From positions 248,001 to 312,000 of the forward strand of contig JBCBBJ010000001.1 in assembly GCA_038531745.1 (NCBI GenBank): DNA of 64,000 bases, read 5' to 3'. Source of the DNA: CALLPQ01 sp038531745 (GTDB lineage Bacteria; Pseudomonadota; Alphaproteobacteria; Caulobacterales; Parvularculaceae). Positions 1 to 9,695 of this stretch are shown here, piece after piece. The position numbers and the translations under genes are program-made. The notes beneath the pieces were generated by a model that ran no database searches, was not told the origin of the DNA, and was given only the letters and a program-made list of their open reading frames with translations. The number at the start of each line of letters is the position of its first letter. Position 1 is the stretch's first letter.

Positions 1-1
1 A

Positions 2-178
2 GGGCAATTGAATGCCGGTATCAATTATGATGTGACCGAGAATTTCAATGTGGGTGTTGAAGCCATCAATCTGACCAAGTCGCGGATCCAGCAGTTCTGT
101 GTGAATGATGATGCGCTGCTTTGCTTCCAAGGGATCCCTGATCGTCGGATTACCTTTGGCGCAACCTACCGGTTCTAA
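2..178 (+). CDS. TonB-dependent receptor, C-terminal end only (partial)
   Basis: The window opens inside a gene; 58 residues and a TAA stop remain. The visible part has the look of the last beta-strands of a TonB-dependent outer-membrane receptor: a stretch reading VTENFNVGVEAINLT, then a loop with two cysteines (QFCVNDDALLCF), and a final strand ITFGATYRF ending in phenylalanine, the usual C-terminal signal for outer-membrane barrel assembly. It lies directly upstream of a second, complete receptor and the alginate genes, so it is probably a second glycan importer of the same locus. Substrate and N-terminus cannot be judged. The family call is firm for so short a piece because the terminal strand is so typical. 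Confidence 0.8.
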   Translation, partial: GQLNAGINYDVTENFNVGVEAINLTKSRIQQFCVNDDALLCFQGIPDRRITFGATYRF

Positions 179-528
179 CGGTTCCTCCCGGTGAATGGGC
201 TGCGCCTCGCGCATGGCTCATTCTACCGTAATGGCTCGCTGTTCTTTCCTTCCCTGGAATCAGCGGGCCATTTTTGTATCTGGACGCAGACGGGGAGGCA
301 TAAAGGCATATGCAGGTTATAGGCCGATTGTGACTATCGGGTCACAAGGACCGCACGTTACCATTTTTCAATTTTTTTCAATTTTTACAACGGATTAATG
401 AAATTCTGAAAATTGGTATAGGGATAAATCAGCCCAATTTAGATTTTTTGGCCTTTTCGACAGGTTGACACCCGGTAGCCAATAGTTTGCAGTGAAAAAA
501 AAATAATTGCGTAAACCGGAGGGAACAC
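179..528 (+). other. 350-bp intergenic region with candidate operator
   Basis: No convincing gene. Just after the upstream stop there is an imperfect hairpin (193-223; arms GAATG/CATTC and TGCGC/GCGCA) that could end the first receptor transcript, without a T-run. The part from 360 to 500 is very AT-rich, typical of an upstream control region. It contains AAATTGGTAT at 410-419 with CCAATTT at 434-440, a candidate site for the GntR regulator encoded at 4050. A TTGACA lies at 465-470 but no good -10 follows at 17 bp. A GGAGGG ribosome-binding site precedes the receptor start. Confidence 0.6.
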
Positions 529-3500
529 ATGAACCAACATCACGCACAGAATCCGTCTAAATCCACGCGAACAAAAGGCTCTGCCCGTCGCTTATTTCTT
601 TTGAGTTCAGCAATGGCGCCGGCCTTACTCATCGGTGGCGCGCCAGCCCTGGCACAGAGCGCTGATGCTGTCGATGAGGTTGATGACGAAATTGTTGTCC
701 AGGGTAGTCGGCGGATTATACAAGACTCGATTGATCTTAAGCGTAACGCGCAGCAATTTGTCGATGGTTTGTCGGCGGATGAAATTGGTGATCTCCCCGC
801 TTTGTCGATTGGTGAGGCACTAGAAAACATTGTTGGTGTTGCCTCCCACCGGGAAAATGGCGGCGCGACTGAGGTCTCCATCCGGGGTCTGGGTCCCTAT
901 CTGTCGTCAACCGTTGTGAATGGCCGCGCGGCGACCAACGGGTCTGGCGATCGGTCGGTGAACTTTTCGCAGTTCCCATCGGAAATCATCAACAAACTCG
1001 CCGTTTTCAAAACGCAGGATGCAAGCCAGATTGAGGGCGGCGTTGCCGGTCAAATCCAACTGGAAACCATCAAGCCGCTGGAATTTGGTAAGCGCCGACT
1101 GCAATTTGAAGCCAAAGGCAACGTGAACCCTGACCAGTTGAACCAGGTCGACACCCTGGCTGGTGATATCGGATATCGTTTTACGGGCAGCTACACAGAT
1201 CAATTTGATATTGGTGGCGGGCGTATTGGTATCGCCATTGGCGGGCAATTGAGCGACATCTCGCAGCCCGAGGCCGAGAGTCGGCAGACAGGTCCTACCA
1301 GTAATTCGCGCGTTGCCTGCGTGATTAGTGATGGGCTTGCTCAGTTTACTGACCAAACAAATGGCGGGACGTTCACCGGCTTTTCCAACAATCCCGAAAC
1401 GCTTGATCGCGGCGATGATGACTGTGATGATTTTAACGATCGCCGGAACCCTGATAATCTTGATCAACGCGGGTCCGATACTGAGGGGTTTGACACGACG
1501 ATTGATCCTGAAACGGGGCAGGCAATTGACGCCGGGGTGCCTTTTGTCTTCGCCCCGTCACAGCGCGCGTTTCGCCAGAATGATACGCGTGACCAACGTG
1601 ATGCGTTATTTGGTGCCATCCAATGGCAACCAAGCGAACGCATGGAGATCAATGTTGATGCCCAATGGTCAGAGCGGACCCAGTCAGAAATTCGCAACGA
1701 CCTGACGTTCAATGGTGGCCGGCGCAACGACACCTCGCTCAATATTGGGCCGGGCGGATCGACGACCACGCTTGATAGTCTGCAATTTACCGATAGCGGT
1801 GCGGTTCTGTTCCAGATTACCGACAATACGATTGAAATCGGTGGCGGCGATTTTGAGCGCCAGGAACGCTATGTGGGCGGCGGCGTCAATGTTGCCTATG
1901 ATATTACTGACCGGTTCACGGTTGCCGCAGATTTCGGCTACTCCAACACGCAGCGGACGGAAAATGCGCGGGAGTTTCGGATTCAGTCGAATATCTCACC
2001 GGTAATCGTCTTTGACCGGACAAATGGTATCGTGCCGCAATATACGCTCTTCGACGAAGAGTTTGATGTGAACGATCCCGATAATTTCGTTGATCGCTTG
2101 CGGGTTCGGATCGATAATGATCGGTTCCGGGATAACTCCATCTATTCCGGTCGTCTTGATGCGCAATATGAAGTTGATAACGGCTTCTTCACGACGCTAT
2201 CGACCGGTCTGCGCTGGGCACAGCAGGACTATCTGGAGCTGCCCGGCGGTATCGATTCCGGTAATCCTTTTGCCGTAACATCCGGTCGTTTCTCGGTGGA
2301 AATTGAGGACAATACCGATCTTAACGTCAATAACCGCCAGGTTGTTGACGGAGATGGTAGTGACGATACCGGCCTTGCCTCCAGCTATGTGGATATTATC
2401 GGCCGCGTTAATCAGGCTTGCCGCCGCGATTTTCCGGAAGAGAACTTCCTCAGCAGTGTGCGGACCGGCGATCTCGTCACCAATATTGACGATGACGGGA
2501 ATGTTCTGAGCAGCACGAATTCTTTCGCAACCTTTGACGCCAGTTGTGTGGCCGACACAACGATTGCCGAATTGAATGGTGTGCTTGATCAGATCAATCT
2601 TGCGATTGCGGATCGCGGGGATGTTGATGATCCGCTTACGGCGTTTAGTGCTGATATTCCGGAGCTACAGCGGATTAACAGCCAGACGATTGACGTTCAG
2701 GAAGTGACCCAGGCGTTTTACGCCATGGCGGGCTATGAAACCCAGTTTGCGGGCTTGCCCGTATCGGGTAATCTCGGGGTACGGGTTGTGCGCACCGAGG
2801 TGGAAGCAATCGGCTTTCGGCCAGAGCTAACCGTGACGCAAACCGACGGTGTTTTCACCGTCGCCGAGGGGAACCTTGAGGCGGTGACGCAAGAACATGA
2901 CTATACCCGCGTCCTGCCAAGTGCGAATGCGGTTTTTGAAATTGGCGATGACAAACTCTTGCGCATGGGTGTGTTCCGCGCCCTGTCACGTGCCGACCCG
3001 GCGGATATGGGTTTTGGTCGCAACATCAATGTGATCGGTGACGACGAAGATGCCGAAACTGTTGAGGAGTTGATCCAGAATGTGACGGCCAATGGTAATC
3101 CGTCTATCGATCCATTGATGTCGTGGAACTTTGATATCGGGGCGGAATGGTACCCCGATGAGGATTCCATCTTTGCCATTGCCGGCTATTATAAAATCTT
3201 CCAAGGCGGGTTCTCTAACGTTATCGCCAATGAGGTTTTCCCTCTGAATGGCCAAGATGTGACGTTCCCGGTTGCGGTTCAGCAAACCAACGAGAACACT
3301 AGCAATCTCTGGGGCTTTGAAGTGACCGCTGCGCACCGGTTCAGCTATTTGCCCGGTATTTTGAGCGGGCTTGGTGCACGGATCAATTACAACTTTGCGG
3401 ACTCAGATTTCGAGTTTGAAGATAGTCGGTACGGCGACCTCTTTGTTACCGGCCTCGACGGAAACATCACCCAAACCAATCAGGGAATTATCGCGCCAGC

Positions 3501-3825
3501 GACCATTCCCGGTTTGTCAAAACATACGCTTTCGGCGCAGGTGTACTGGCAGATTGGCGATTTCGATCTCCAGGTAAACTACAAATATCGCGATCAGTAT
3601 TTCCAACCGTTCGTGTCCGATGGGACGCGCTTGCGCTTTGTGAATGCGGTTGGCGTCTGGGAGGCGCGGGCCTATTATTCGCTTACGGATAATATCCGCT
3701 TGACGGCTGAGGCGATCAACCTGTTCAGTGAGCCGCGGTCCGACTCTGCTTTCGTTCGTGATGATGTGTTCCAGGTCAATGATTTTGGTCCGCGCATCTT
3801 CTTCGGCGCGCGGGTACGTTTCTAA
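529..3825 (+). CDS. TonB-dependent receptor, probable alginate oligosaccharide importer
   Basis: A full-length outer-membrane receptor of 1098 residues, in the size range of glycan-specific TonB-dependent receptors of marine and sphingomonad-like alphaproteobacteria. Residues 1 to about 42 are a signal peptide (hydrophobic core LFLLSSAMAPALLIGGAPALA). A TonB-box-like segment DEIVVQGSRR follows at about 53-62, then the plug (LSIGEALENIVGV, VSIRGLGPYLSSTVVNGR) to about residue 190, then the barrel, ending in a typical strand (FFGARVRF). The start has a strong GGAGGG site. Position between another receptor and the lyase genes implies energised uptake of alginate fragments across the outer membrane; the substrate is inferred from neighbours only. 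Probably controlled by the GntR protein through the site at 410-419. Confidence 0.93.
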   Translation: MNQHHAQNPSKSTRTKGSARRLFLLSSAMAPALLIGGAPALAQSADAVDEVDDEIVVQGSRRIIQDSIDLKRNAQQFVDGLSADEIGDLPALSIGEALENIVGVASHRENGGATEVSIRGLGPYLSSTVVNGRAATNGSGDRSVNFSQFPSEIINKLAVFKTQDASQIEGGVAGQIQLETIKPLEFGKRRLQFEAKGNVNPDQLNQVDTLAGDIGYRFTGSYTDQFDIGGGRIGIAIGGQLSDISQPEAESRQTGPTSNSRVACVISDGLAQFTDQTNGGTFTGFSNNPETLDRGDDDCDDFNDRRNPDNLDQRGSDTEGFDTTIDPETGQAIDAGVPFVFAPSQRAFRQNDTRDQRDALFGAIQWQPSERMEINVDAQWSERTQSEIRNDLTFNGGRRNDTSLNIGPGGSTTTLDSLQFTDSGAVLFQITDNTIEIGGGDFERQERYVGGGVNVAYDITDRFTVAADFGYSNTQRTENAREFRIQSNISPVIVFDRTNGIVPQYTLFDEEFDVNDPDNFVDRLRVRIDNDRFRDNSIYSGRLDAQYEVDNGFFTTLSTGLRWAQQDYLELPGGIDSGNPFAVTSGRFSVEIEDNTDLNVNNRQVVDGDGSDDTGLASSYVDIIGRVNQACRRDFPEENFLSSVRTGDLVTNIDDDGNVLSSTNSFATFDASCVADTTIAELNGVLDQINLAIADRGDVDDPLTAFSADIPELQRINSQTIDVQEVTQAFYAMAGYETQFAGLPVSGNLGVRVVRTEVEAIGFRPELTVTQTDGVFTVAEGNLEAVTQEHDYTRVLPSANAVFEIGDDKLLRMGVFRALSRADPADMGFGRNINVIGDDEDAETVEELIQNVTANGNPSIDPLMSWNFDIGAEWYPDEDSIFAIAGYYKIFQGGFSNVIANEVFPLNGQDVTFPVAVQQTNENTSNLWGFEVTAAHRFSYLPGILSGLGARINYNFADSDFEFEDSRYGDLFVTGLDGNITQTNQGIIAPATIPGLSKHTLSAQVYWQIGDFDLQVNYKYRDQYFQPFVSDGTRLRFVNAVGVWEARAYYSLTDNIRLTAEAINLFSEPRSDSAFVRDDVFQVNDFGPRIFFGARVRF

Positions 3826-3872
3826 TACCCAAAAACCGCACATTGGGCGTTTTTGAGCCTCGCAATGCATTG

Positions 3873-3912
3873 ACCCGCCCGATGGCTCGCTGCCATCGGG
3901 CGGGTTTTAATT
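3873..3912 (+). terminator. Rho-independent terminator after TonB-dependent receptor
   Basis: Perfect 13-bp stem (3873-3885 with 3893-3905), loop CTCGCTG, followed by a T-rich tail (TTTTAATTTTT). It separates the receptor transcript from the regulator gene downstream. Confidence 0.9.
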
Positions 3913-3953
3913 TTTAATCATGCCGAAAGGCTTTGCTTGTCAAATGACCAGGT

Positions 3954-3963
3954 AAATTGGTAT
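3954..3963 (+). promoter_or_regulatory. Candidate GntR/UxuR-type operator site upstream of the regulator
   Basis: AAATTGGTAT at 3954-3963 is identical to the 10 bases at 410-419 in front of the receptor, and the same core TTGGTAT occurs reversed at 4915-4921 in front of the PL6 gene. The half-site matches one arm of the palindrome known for E. coli UxuR/ExuR (AAATTGGTATACCAATTT), which belong to the same FadR subfamily. The second arm is poor here, so this is a candidate only. Confidence 0.45.
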
Positions 3964-4049
3964 GAATTGCGTGGAGAAGATTTATAGTGTCGCAAATGGT
4001 GGCATTTTCTTCTCCAATAAGGACTTGGTAGGCAGGAAATGCGCGGCTT

Positions 4050-4799
4050 ATGACCGACAAGCGACTGTATTATTCTATTGCCGAGCGGATTAAAGCGATG
4101 GTGATGGAGGGAACCTATCCGCCCGGTAGTCGGTTGCCGGGGGAGCGTGATCTTGCCGAGGAATTGGGCGTCAGCAGGGTGACGGTGCGCGAAGCGCAGA
4201 TTGCGCTGGAAGCGGTTGGCATGCTCGATATCCGCGTAGGGTCCGGTGTCTATGTGGTCAAACCCGGCACCAGCGATCTCAATGCGCTGCCGAACGTGGG
4301 CGCGTTTGAATTGACCGAGGCGCGGTCCGCCATTGAATCAGAGGCAGCCGCCCTCGCTGCCGTGGCAATCACTGATGAAGAGCTTGATAGGCTTGAGGCG
4401 ATCGTAAAGCGCATGGCGGAAGATACCGACCCCGACAGCCCTCTCGAAGAAGATGCGGATCGCCAGTTTCACATGACCGTGGCGCGCGCCACGAAAAACA
4501 ACGCGATGCTTGAAACCGTTGAACGGCTTTGGCGTATTCGCTCGGAAAAGCCGGAAGTACGCCGCGCCTATGAACGCATTTGCGGCATGCATCCTGAAAT
4601 GCGCTTGAAGGAACACACCGACATCGTCGCGGCCTTGCGCAAACGCAATCCGGAGCGCGCGCGCAAAGCCATGCGCACCCATTTCAAATGTATTATTGAG
4701 GCCATGTTGAGCGCCACAGAAGCCGAGGCTATCGAAGAAGCACGCCGGCGGACCCGCGAAAGCCGCGAGCGCTTTCTTATTGGTTCTGTCGCGGTTTAG
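4050..4799 (+). CDS. FadR-family GntR transcriptional regulator (UxuR-like), probable alginate/uronate repressor
   Basis: A 249-residue regulator. The N-terminal winged helix (about 1-75) has the GntR signature (PPGSRLPGERDLAEELGVSR, then VTVREAQIALEAVGML and the wing GSGVYVV). Residues about 85-235 form an FCD ligand-binding domain, with the usual metal-binding histidines in QFHMTVARAT and in MRTHF near the end. Members with this architecture in uronate loci respond to sugar acids or their breakdown products, and this gene stands alone between the receptor and the lyases, so local control of the alginate genes is likely. The ATG at 4050 follows GGCAGGAA. A 4-codon reading frame (ATG at 4039) ends by overlapping the start, possibly fortuitous. 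Confidence 0.92.
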   Translation: MTDKRLYYSIAERIKAMVMEGTYPPGSRLPGERDLAEELGVSRVTVREAQIALEAVGMLDIRVGSGVYVVKPGTSDLNALPNVGAFELTEARSAIESEAAALAAVAITDEELDRLEAIVKRMAEDTDPDSPLEEDADRQFHMTVARATKNNAMLETVERLWRIRSEKPEVRRAYERICGMHPEMRLKEHTDIVAALRKRNPERARKAMRTHFKCIIEAMLSATEAEAIEEARRRTRESRERFLIGSVAV

Positions 4800-5035
4800 A
4801 ATTTTCATTGGGCCATAAGGCGTAGGGGTAGCGGCTACGGATTAGCGGCCAAGTATTAGTAGCCAGGGGCGAAGGGCAATTGCATCGCCAATTGTCCTGA
4901 TGGTGGCCTTTTACATACCAAAAAAAAGACCTGTTATGCCAACTGGACTGCGATAGTTGTTGTCCAATATCCCAATTCATCTTATGGTTTTGCCAATTAT
5001 CGCTGAAGCGACGCAGACGACTTAGGGAGCGTACA
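4800..5035 (+). promoter_or_regulatory. Upstream region of the alginate lyase operon with reversed TTGGTAT site
   Basis: No gene. The stretch holds an A-rich tract, the reversed core ATACCAA at 4915-4921 (TTGGTAT on the other strand), and scattered CCAAT elements. It most likely contains the promoter of the PL6-to-transporter operon; no clear -35/-10 pair can be named. GGGAG lies 7 bp before the PL6 start. Confidence 0.4.
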
Positions 5036-7357
5036 ATGGCATCACGCCGTATCAGTCAACGGATAGCGTCAATGATGAGGGCACGTGGGCCCCGTAAAAA
5101 TACTTGTTCAGTATTTTTTGCCAGTGTACTGATCATTGCGGGTTTTGGTGTTTCTGCCGAGGTGGGCGCAGAAACATACCGTGTTGACACTCAGGATGCC
5201 TATCGCAAGGCGTTAAAAAAACTCACCCCGGGCGATGAAATCGTTTTAGCAAACGGCGTCTGGCGCGATTTCGAAATTGTCTTTAAGGGCAAAGGCCAGA
5301 AAGACGCGCCTCTAACGCTGCGCTCGGAAACACCGGGCAAGGTCATTCTGAGCGGGCAATCCAACCTTCGCATCGGCGGCGAGCATTTGCATGTTACCGG
5401 GTTGGTGTTCAAAGATGGGTATTCGCCCACGCGCGAGGTGATTTCCTTCCGCGCTGATAGCAAAATGCTCGCTCATCATTCGCGTATCAGCCAAACAGTT
5501 ATTGATAACTATAACCAGCCAGAACGTCAGGAAACTGATTTCTGGGTCATTATGTATGGCAAGAATAATCGCTTTGACCATAATCATCTCGTCGGTAAAC
5601 GGAATAAAGGCGTTACCATGGCGGTGCGGCTTAACACACCGGAAAGCCAGGAAAACCGTCACCGTATCGACCATAATTATTTCGGACCGCGGCCAATCCT
5701 AGGCTCCAATGGTGGCGAAACCTTGCGCATTGGCACCAGCCATTATTCGCTGACAGATTCGTTTACGGTGGTGGAGAATAATTACTTTGACCGGTGCGAC
5801 GGCGAATTGGAAATCATCTCCAACAAATCCGGACGTAACACTTTCCGCAGCAATACGTTTTACCGTTCGCGCGGTACGCTCACCATGCGCCACGGCAATA
5901 ATAACCTCGTTACGGGGAATGTATTTTTCGGGGAGGGGGCCGACCATACCGGCGGCATTCGTGTGATCAATGCCGGCCAAACCATTTCCGGCAATTACAT
6001 GGAGGGGTTAAAGGGGACACGGTTTGGCGGCGCGCTCGTGGTAATGAACGGTGTACCCGACTCGCCAATCAATCGCTACCACCAGGTAAAAGATGCGGTG
6101 ATTGAGCGGAACAGTTTGATCAATAGCGATAACATACAACTGGCCGCGGGTAGTGATGAAGAGCGTAGCGCGGTTCCTGTCGATAGTCGGTTTACGGATA
6201 ATTTGATTTATCATCAGGAGAATAAAGATGTTTTCACTGTTTATGACGATGTCTCAGGTATCCGGTTCGCCGATAATCTGATTGCGCCCATGGCGGCGCC
6301 GGACTTCGCACCGGGTTTTACGCGCGCGCACGATCTCCTCATGACCCGCGCTGAAAACGGCTTGCTCTATCCGCCAATCGGGGTGGAGAGCGGCCTGCCC
6401 CGTGATCTTGTTGTGACCCAAAAAGATCAGACAGGGGTCATGTGGTACGCAAAGACCGAGCCCGTTGTGCCTTTTGATAGCGGTAAGGTGACCCGCGTTT
6501 CCGCGGAGCGCGGTGCCCTATTTGCCGCCATTGATGCCGCCAAGGCTGGGGACGTGCTCGAATTGTCCGCGGGTACGCATCGGGTCGCCAAATTTCTCAA
6601 AGTGGACAAGCCGCTGACCATACGCGCGCGTGGTAAACGCAGGTCCCCAGAAATTGTTTTTGAGCGCACAGCGCTTTTTGAGATTATCAATGGCGGTAGC
6701 CTAAAGCTGGAGGGACTGACAATTTCGGGTGCTGAGGCGCCAGATACTGCGGGCAACACCGTGATCCGTACCAGCCCTTATTCGATGCTGGAGAATTACC
6801 GTCTTGAGCTTCACCGCACCTCTTTTATTGACCTTGATGTCAATCATTCCTTCCACGTAGTTTCCGCCGCGAAGGGAACATTTGCCGACCGAATTATTAT
6901 TGATAGTTCAGACTTTACCGATGTCACCGGTGCCATTCTTAAGCTCGATAAGGAAAGCGATGATTACGGCATTTACAATGCCGAATATCTCACGATCACC
7001 GGCTCTACCTTTACGAACGTGAAGGGCGCGCTGGTGGATTTTTATCGTGGTGGCACGGACGAAAGCACGTTTGGGCCGCATTTTCGCCTGCAGGCATCAA
7101 CATTGATGAATGTGGGCGGCGGTAAGCGCAATCGCTCGGGCGCGTCTATTCATTTACACGGTGTGCAGGTCACGGATATTTCCGGCAATATGGTCAAAGA
7201 TAGCCCCGCCATTCTTGTAAACCACACGGTGGGTGAGCCAAAAACCCGGATTGACGATAATGATTTTGTTGCGACACCTGCACCAAAAAATGCTGAGCTA
7301 AACGCCGCCACACCGCCCACGGCCGTCATCACGAACAATCGATATCAGGACCGTTAG
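5036..7357 (+). CDS. Alginate lyase, polysaccharide lyase family 6 (two-domain)
   Basis: A 773-residue secreted enzyme that cleaves alginate by beta-elimination, leaving a 4,5-unsaturated uronate end. Residues 1-45 are a signal peptide ending in SAEVGA. The N-terminal half (about 47-430) is a chondroitinase-B-like parallel beta-helix: the run DGELEIISNKSGRNTF carries the acidic residues expected to bind calcium and K264 as base, and R285 in TLTMRHG is the acid, the 21-residue spacing being that of PL6 enzymes. The second half (about 490-770) is another beta-helix with no obvious active site, as in the long PL6 members that form dimers. No lipobox, so probably periplasmic. First gene of a compact operon with PL17, cupin and transporter. 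Endo or exo action and M/G preference cannot be read from sequence. Confidence 0.94.
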   Translation: MASRRISQRIASMMRARGPRKNTCSVFFASVLIIAGFGVSAEVGAETYRVDTQDAYRKALKKLTPGDEIVLANGVWRDFEIVFKGKGQKDAPLTLRSETPGKVILSGQSNLRIGGEHLHVTGLVFKDGYSPTREVISFRADSKMLAHHSRISQTVIDNYNQPERQETDFWVIMYGKNNRFDHNHLVGKRNKGVTMAVRLNTPESQENRHRIDHNYFGPRPILGSNGGETLRIGTSHYSLTDSFTVVENNYFDRCDGELEIISNKSGRNTFRSNTFYRSRGTLTMRHGNNNLVTGNVFFGEGADHTGGIRVINAGQTISGNYMEGLKGTRFGGALVVMNGVPDSPINRYHQVKDAVIERNSLINSDNIQLAAGSDEERSAVPVDSRFTDNLIYHQENKDVFTVYDDVSGIRFADNLIAPMAAPDFAPGFTRAHDLLMTRAENGLLYPPIGVESGLPRDLVVTQKDQTGVMWYAKTEPVVPFDSGKVTRVSAERGALFAAIDAAKAGDVLELSAGTHRVAKFLKVDKPLTIRARGKRRSPEIVFERTALFEIINGGSLKLEGLTISGAEAPDTAGNTVIRTSPYSMLENYRLELHRTSFIDLDVNHSFHVVSAAKGTFADRIIIDSSDFTDVTGAILKLDKESDDYGIYNAEYLTITGSTFTNVKGALVDFYRGGTDESTFGPHFRLQASTLMNVGGGKRNRSGASIHLHGVQVTDISGNMVKDSPAILVNHTVGEPKTRIDDNDFVATPAPKNAELNAATPPTAVITNNRYQDR

Positions 7358-7359
7358 AT

Positions 7360-9693
7360 ATGAGGGACGCGGCGTTCACAATGATTGGTAGGATAAAGCG
7401 AGGATGCTGGGCGCGCACCTGGCGCCAGTACATTACCGCTAAACGTTCCGTTGCGATGGTTCTCGGTCTGGCATCGGTGAGTTGTCTTGGGCTTGCCGGC
7501 TGCGCGCAGGGCGACACGGCGAATGCAGTGGAAACACCAAAGGTCGAGGCTGTTGAGGACATTGCCGACTCAGCAACGGGTCCCGCCGCCCAGACAACGG
7601 CGATTTCTTTTAACGCCACTCTTGCGCAGCTCGCCAAGAAACTTGATGCCCAATTGGCCTTACCGCTCGCCGTGCCCGTGCCAAAAGATGCGGGCGGCGG
7701 GTACACCCACGAACAGCATAAACTTAATGCAAAAACGCTTTATGAGTTGGGGCAGCTTTATCGTTTTACCGGTGACAAGAAATATGCATCCCATGCGGAG
7801 AAACTTTTTCTCGCCTATGCTGCGCTCTACCCCACCCTTGGCTTGCATCCTGAACAAAAAGAGCAATCGCCCGGTCGCTTGTTCTGGCAAAACCTGAATG
7901 AGAGTTGGTGGCTGGTCCACGCCATCCAGGGATATGCCAGCGTCAAAGACATTCTCACGTCGGAGACACGCCGCGAGATTGAGACAAAACTCTTGCGGCC
8001 CGTGGCGCTATTCTTGTCGGAGGGCTCATCCTCCACCTTCAACAAGATCCACAATCACGGCACATGGGCGACGGCCGCGGTGGGGATGACTGGCTATGTG
8101 TTGGGTGATGATGTCTATGTGAAACGCGCACTTCTTGGTCTCGATCAATCGGGTGACTACGGATTTTTGAAGCAGCTCGAAGTGCTGTTCTCCCCCGATG
8201 GGTACTATAATGAGGGGCCCTATTATCAGCGCTACGCCCTGATGCCATTTGTGCTCTTTGGTCAGGCGATAGAGATGAATGAGCCTGAGCGCAAAATTTT
8301 TCAGTATCGGGACGGCATTCTTGAAAAAGCGATCTACGCGACGATCCAACAGAATTACGGCAAACGGTTTTTCCCCATCAATGACGCCTTAAAAGATAAG
8401 GATATCGCCACAACGGAATTGCAGTATGGCGTTGCAATCGCCTATGACCTCACCGGCGATGCGGGATTGCTGGCAATTGCCGAGGCGCAAGGCAAAATTG
8501 TGCCCACAATGGGTGGTAAAGCCGTGGCCGATGCGCTGGCAGCTGGGAAGGCAAAACCGTTTGCCTACAAATCAATGCGCTTACGCGATGGGGCGCAAGG
8601 CGATACCGGCGCGCTTGATATCCTGCGGGCCTCAGCGCGGCCTGATGATCTGACCGTGGTTGTTAAAAATACCGCCCAGGGGCTTGGCCACGGCCATTTC
8701 GATAAGCTGGGTATTCTTGTCTATGATGCTGGCTATGAAATCCTTCGCGATTATGGTGCCGCGCGGTTTTTAAATGTGGAAGCGAAATTTGGCGGTCATT
8801 ACCTGCCTGAAAACAAAAGCTTCGCCAAACAAACCATTGCGCATAATACGCTAAGCGTTGATGGGGCCAGCCATTTTGGGGGCCGCACGAGGGAAGGGAA
8901 TAAACATGCCCCCGCTGTGGGCGCGTTTTATACCGATGACAGTCTGCACGCGACGACGGCGCGAATTGATACCGCTTATGAAGGTGTGGAACTGGCCCGC
9001 ACCGTTGCCATTGTCAAAGACACAGCGCTCGCAAAACCCGTCATTATTGATCTGTTCACGGCGCAATCGGCAACGCCGCATCAATATGATTTGCCATTTT
9101 ATTATAATGGCCAATTGGTTGAAACGAATATGCCGTTGACTGCAGACACCCAATCGCGCATGCCCTTGGGGACGCAAAATGGCTATCAGCATTTGTGGCG
9201 CGTGGGCGAGGGCGACATCTCAACACTCGCGAACAATGGCGAGGCCGGGCTTGCGCAAATGACATGGCTTCTTGATCGGCGGTTTTACTCTGTCACCTCA
9301 TCGGTGCCTGCGGGTGCGTCGGTGATCATGGCTGAAATCGGGGCGAATGATCCGGATTTTAATTTGCGCCGGGAGCCAGCCTTTATTTATCGGGTTGACC
9401 GGGCCCGCAATGCGGCGTTCGCTTCGGTTATTGAGCCCCATGGTGAATATAATCCAACGGTTGAATATACGGTTAACAGCCATTCTGCGGTCGCTGATAT
9501 TTCATCATATGACGGGGAAGGCGCGGCGCTGGTTCAGATCACAACGAAATCGGGGGCAGTTATTGCCCTCGGTATTGGTTTTGGTACGGATGACACCCAA
9601 TCCTACACCGTATTGGCGCGTGGCAAGACCCATCAATGGTCGGGCCCTTACCATCTGTTTCCATCAGAAATAAACCAAGAGGAGGGGAAATAG
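7360..9693 (+). CDS. Oligoalginate lyase, polysaccharide lyase family 17, predicted lipoprotein
   Basis: A 777-residue exo-type lyase expected to take unsaturated monouronate from alginate oligomers. The N-terminus has a signal sequence with lipobox LGLAGC (C48), so it should be anchored in a membrane on the periplasmic side. Residues about 100-400 form the alpha/alpha toroid: N232-H233 in KIHNHGTW and Y289 in YYNEGPYYQRY match the neutraliser and catalytic tyrosine positions of known PL17 enzymes (57 residues apart as in Alg17c). The C-terminal part is a heparinase II/III-type beta-sheet domain (GHGHFDKLG, IAHNTLSVDG). Starts 2 bases after the PL6 stop; a second in-frame ATG at 7381 is possible. 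Works downstream of the PL6 enzyme. Confidence 0.94.
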   Translation: MRDAAFTMIGRIKRGCWARTWRQYITAKRSVAMVLGLASVSCLGLAGCAQGDTANAVETPKVEAVEDIADSATGPAAQTTAISFNATLAQLAKKLDAQLALPLAVPVPKDAGGGYTHEQHKLNAKTLYELGQLYRFTGDKKYASHAEKLFLAYAALYPTLGLHPEQKEQSPGRLFWQNLNESWWLVHAIQGYASVKDILTSETRREIETKLLRPVALFLSEGSSSTFNKIHNHGTWATAAVGMTGYVLGDDVYVKRALLGLDQSGDYGFLKQLEVLFSPDGYYNEGPYYQRYALMPFVLFGQAIEMNEPERKIFQYRDGILEKAIYATIQQNYGKRFFPINDALKDKDIATTELQYGVAIAYDLTGDAGLLAIAEAQGKIVPTMGGKAVADALAAGKAKPFAYKSMRLRDGAQGDTGALDILRASARPDDLTVVVKNTAQGLGHGHFDKLGILVYDAGYEILRDYGAARFLNVEAKFGGHYLPENKSFAKQTIAHNTLSVDGASHFGGRTREGNKHAPAVGAFYTDDSLHATTARIDTAYEGVELARTVAIVKDTALAKPVIIDLFTAQSATPHQYDLPFYYNGQLVETNMPLTADTQSRMPLGTQNGYQHLWRVGEGDISTLANNGEAGLAQMTWLLDRRFYSVTSSVPAGASVIMAEIGANDPDFNLRREPAFIYRVDRARNAAFASVIEPHGEYNPTVEYTVNSHSAVADISSYDGEGAALVQITTKSGAVIALGIGFGTDDTQSYTVLARGKTHQWSGPYHLFPSEINQEEGK

Positions 9694-9695
9694 CG

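Noticed and set aside
195..398. 67-codon open frame after the first receptor
   Set aside because: AT-rich intergenic DNA without ribosome site or recognisable protein; covers the likely control region of the second receptor.
465..493. Sigma-70 promoter in front of the receptor (TTGACA at 465)
   Set aside because: No acceptable -10 element at 16-18 bp; only the -35-like hexamer is present.
907..1467. Long antisense frame inside the receptor gene
   Set aside because: Shadow of the plus-strand receptor; odd composition and no start signal.
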